Source: Rohdeia mirabilis (lineage in GTDB: Bacteria; Planctomycetota; UBA1135; GCA-002686595). Taken from it: a stretch of DNA of 64,000 bases. The stretch's first letter is position 1. The number at the start of each line of letters is the position of its first letter. The position numbers and the translations under genes are program-made. Below are positions 61,657 to 64,000 of the stretch, piece by piece. The stretch covers positions 2,852,001 to 2,916,000 of the forward strand of contig CP036290.1 of the NCBI GenBank assembly GCA_007750655.1. Direction: 5' to 3'. The notes beneath the pieces were generated by a model. It saw only the letters and a program-made list of their open reading frames with translations, did no database searches and was not told the DNA's origin.

Positions 61657-62565
61657 CTAGACGCCGACCGGGTGCCAGCTCGTCTTCCACTCGACGAAGC
61701 GCTCGACGAAGTACGGACTCTGGGCCGACGCGTCGCACCACTCGTCGTGGGAGCGCGCCGCGAAGACCGCCACGCGCTTGATGTTGCTCGCCGCCCGCTG
61801 GCCGAGTTCGCGTTCGTCGTCGGCGCCGCGCCCGAACGATCCGATCGCGTTGACGTCCATGTGGTCGGCGGCGTGCGGCAACAGTTCGCTGGTCGTGCCC
61901 GACAGCACGTTGACCGCGCCGGCCGGCACGTCGCTCGTCGCCAGGGCTTCGCCCAGTTCGAGCGCGATCACCGGCAGGTCGTCGTCCGCGACCAGCACGC
62001 ACGCGTTGCCCGCAGCGAGCGCGGGCAGCAGCGCCGTGACGAGCCCGATCAGTCCGGCCGAACGCGGCGCGAGCAGCACGACCACACCGGTCGGCTCGGC
62101 CACCGTGAAGTTGTTGTACGGACTGGCGATCGGGTTCACGCCGCCCAGGATCTGGGTGAACTTGTCGCACCACCCCGCGTACCAGAACACGCGGTCGATC
62201 ACGGTCGAGACCTCGCGCTCGGCCGCCGCTCGGTCGCGGCCGCACAGGGAGCCGAGCAGCTCGACGAACGTCGCGCGCCGGCCCTCGATCATCTCCGCCA
62301 GGCGGAAGAGGATCTGGCTGCGGTTGAACGCGCTGCGCGTGGACCAGCCGCCGAAGGCCGTGCGCGCCGCACCGATCGCGTCGCGCAGGTCCTTGCGCGA
62401 GGCCTTGGCGCAGTTGGCGAAGAAGGCGCCGTTCACGTCGTTCTGGCGCAGCGCGTAGCCGGACTCGGAGCGCACGAAGGCGCCGCCGACGTACAGCTTG
62501 TAGGTCTTGCGGACCGGTTCGCGGTCCGAGCTCTGGCCCGCGGATCCGTTGTGGTTCGTGCTCAT
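61657..62565 (-). CDS. Truncated aldehyde dehydrogenase-like protein
   Basis: 302 residues from ATG 62565, about 170 shorter than a normal ALDH. It retains the N-terminal (YKLYVGGAFVRSESG) and NAD-binding parts (NNFTVAEPTGVVVLLAP, LPALAAGNACVLVAD), but has no catalytic Cys/Glu region. The C-terminus ends in YFVERFVEWKTSWHPVGV. It follows a full-length ALDH gene after 19 bases. It may be a regulatory or structural partner, as is seen where ALDH pairs occur next to deoxyribose-phosphate aldolase genes (known context). Confidence 0.8.
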   Translation of the reverse strand: MSTNHNGSAGQSSDREPVRKTYKLYVGGAFVRSESGYALRQNDVNGAFFANCAKASRKDLRDAIGAARTAFGGWSTRSAFNRSQILFRLAEMIEGRRATFVELLGSLCGRDRAAAEREVSTVIDRVFWYAGWCDKFTQILGGVNPIASPYNNFTVAEPTGVVVLLAPRSAGLIGLVTALLPALAAGNACVLVADDDLPVIALELGEALATSDVPAGAVNVLSGTTSELLPHAADHMDVNAIGSFGRGADDERELGQRAASNIKRVAVFAARSHDEWCDASAQSPYFVERFVEWKTSWHPVGV

Positions 62566-62584
62566 GGTGGTAGCTCGCGATCGG

Positions 62585-64000
62585 TCAGCGCAGACGCAGG
62601 TACGGCAAGAGTCCGTGGCGGCCGCCCTCGCGACCGAAACCACTTTCCTTGTAGCCGCCGAAGGGGCTCGCCGGATCGAACTGGTTGAAGGTGTTGCCCC
62701 AGACGATGCCCGCGCGCAGGCGGCGCGTCATCTCGAAGACCTTCGAGCCCTTGTCGCTCCAGACGCCGGCGGACAGGCCGTAGGGCGTGTTGTTCGCGAG
62801 CTCGACCGCTTCGTCGGGCGTGCGGAAGGTCTGCACGGCCAGCACCGGCCCGAAGATCTCCTCCTGCGCGATGCGGTGGCTCTGGGCCACGTGCGTGAAG
62901 ATCGTCGGCGCGAAGAACCAGCCCTTGTCCGGCAGGTCGCAGGCGAGCTGGTGCATCTGCGCGCCTTCCGCCTGGCCGATGCGGACGTAGTCGGCGATGC
63001 GTTCGAGCTGCGCGGCGGAGTTGATCGCGCCCACGTCCGTGTTCTTGTCGAGCGGATCCCCCACCCGCAGCGTGGCCAGTCGGTCGCGCAACTTGTCGAG
63101 CACGGTCTCGGCCACCGACTCCTGCACGAGCAGGCGCGAACCGGCGCAACAGACCTGGCCCTGGTTGAACCAGATGCCGTTGACGATGCCCTCGACCGCC
63201 TGGTCGAGCGCCGCGTCCTCGAACACGATGTTGGCGCCCTTGCCGCCCAGCTCGAGCGTCAGGCGCACGTCGGTCCCGGCCAGCGTGCGCTGGATCTGGC
63301 GCCCGACCTCGGTCGAACCGGTGAACGCCACCTTGTCGATGCCGGGGTGGCTGACGAGCGCGCGGCCCGTGTCACCGTCGCCGTGCACGATGTTCACCAC
63401 GCCGTCGGGCACGCCGGCCTCGGCGCAGATCTCGGCCAGGACGCTGGCGGACAGCGGCGTGGTCTCGGCCGGCTTGAGCACGACCGTGTTGCCGCACGCG
63501 AGCGCCGGCGCGATCTTCCAGGCCGCCATCAACAGCGGGAAGTTCCACGGGATGACCTGGGCCGCGACGCCGAGCGGACTCGGTGACACGCCGGGGAACG
63601 CGTAGTCGAGCTTGTCCGCCCAACCCGCGTAGTAGAGGAAGTGCGCGGCAGCCAGCGGCAGGTCCACGTCGCGCGTCTCGGCGATCGGCTTGCCGTTGTC
63701 GAGCGTCTCGAGCACGGCCAGCTCGCGCGCGCGCTCCTGCAGCATGCGGCCGATGTGGTAGAGCACCTTGGCGCGCTCGCTGGCGGGCCGCGCGCTCCAC
63801 GGGCCGAAGGCCGCGCGGGCCGCGTTCACCGCGCGATCGACCACGTCCGGGCCCGCGGCGGGGATCTCGCTGATCTGCTCGGCGGTCGCGGGGTTGTGGA
63901 CGGCCATCGGCTCGCCTCCGCCGACGAAGCGGCCGCCGATGAAGTGCTCGTAGCGCTCGCGCACCTTCACGACGGCGGTGCTCTCGGGCGCGGGCGCGTA
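62585..64000 (-). CDS. Aldehyde dehydrogenase (5' end beyond window)
   Basis: The frame is open to the right edge; a GTG at 63970 gives 461 residues, but the sequence upstream (YAPAPESTAVV) also looks like ALDH N-terminus, so the start probably lies outside. Landmarks: PWNFPLLMAAWKIAPALACG, FTGSTEVG, catalytic Glu in LELGGKG and catalytic Cys in NQGQVCCAGSR, EEIFGPVL, PFGGYKESGFGREGG. It oxidises an aldehyde with NAD(P)+. It is paired with a truncated ALDH downstream. Confidence 0.92.
   Translation of the reverse strand, partial: YAPAPESTAVVKVRERYEHFIGGRFVGGGEPMAVHNPATAEQISEIPAAGPDVVDRAVNAARAAFGPWSARPASERAKVLYHIGRMLQERARELAVLETLDNGKPIAETRDVDLPLAAAHFLYYAGWADKLDYAFPGVSPSPLGVAAQVIPWNFPLLMAAWKIAPALACGNTVVLKPAETTPLSASVLAEICAEAGVPDGVVNIVHGDGDTGRALVSHPGIDKVAFTGSTEVGRQIQRTLAGTDVRLTLELGGKGANIVFEDAALDQAVEGIVNGIWFNQGQVCCAGSRLLVQESVAETVLDKLRDRLATLRVGDPLDKNTDVGAINSAAQLERIADYVRIGQAEGAQMHQLACDLPDKGWFFAPTIFTHVAQSHRIAQEEIFGPVLAVQTFRTPDEAVELANNTPYGLSAGVWSDKGSKVFEMTRRLRAGIVWGNTFNQFDPASPFGGYKESGFGREGGRHGLLPYLRLR

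Overview
The window reads as chromosomal DNA of a very G+C-rich (about 70% by eye) member of the Planctomycetota. Pointers are a MoxR/Bat aerotolerance operon, several secreted proteins sharing one tail-like beta domain, a dockerin-like Ca-binding repeat, a TlpA-type protein of a planctomycete-like kind, lipoproteins, and many GTG starts with 4-base ATGA/GTGA gene overlaps. No tRNA, rRNA or CRISPR array was seen. The species assignment is inference.

Layout. 1-7030 (minus): moxR, a DUF58 gene, a membrane protein gene, batA, batB, a batC-like lipoprotein gene and a batD gene cut by the left edge. 7136-20000: secreted or lipid-anchored proteins of unclear role (TPR, C39-like peptidase, C25-like protein, di-haem peroxidase, dockerin-like protein) plus a 184-bp MITE-like element that touches the peroxidase stop codon. 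20176-27701: two large DUF3857/transglutaminase-like proteins, one with a Cys-His-Asp triad and one without. 27938-29713: PhoX-like phosphatase with a clear Shine-Dalgarno and a terminator. 29904-35355 (minus): isoaspartyl dipeptidase, YfcC-type carrier, cyanophycinase and exo-muramidase NamZ. 35497-37538: dehydrogenase plus AONS-like PLP enzyme. 40545-42822: lysA and adenine deaminase.

42820-45453 is the most unusual stretch. A REP-associated tyrosine transposase (RAYT) is flanked by palindromes of 104-127 bp whose ends coincide with stop codons of neighbouring genes. Directly beside it lies a TlpA-like thioredoxin gene whose first CxxC cysteine codon is TGA. The frame stays open and family-like to the end, and a GGUC-loop hairpin sits 31 nt after the TGA, so I read it as a candidate selenoprotein. 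A degenerate palindrome copy lies behind murQ.

45451-54304 is a peptidoglycan salvage region: amidase, sodium symporter, GH20 hexosaminidase, AnmK, MurQ, BadF-type sugar kinase and a class-A beta-lactamase-like protein. NamZ lies 10 kb away. 54456-55797: SbtB/SbtA bicarbonate uptake pair. 55903-57985: Ser/Thr kinase and PP2C phosphatase; the last 33 codons of the phosphatase are repeated three more times in a 134-bp tandem array, closed by a 23-bp perfect hairpin. 58042-64000: b562-like protein, SOUL haem-binding protein, renalase-like oxidoreductase, YbaN-like protein, and a pair of aldehyde dehydrogenase genes, the first truncated in its catalytic half and the second running off the right edge.
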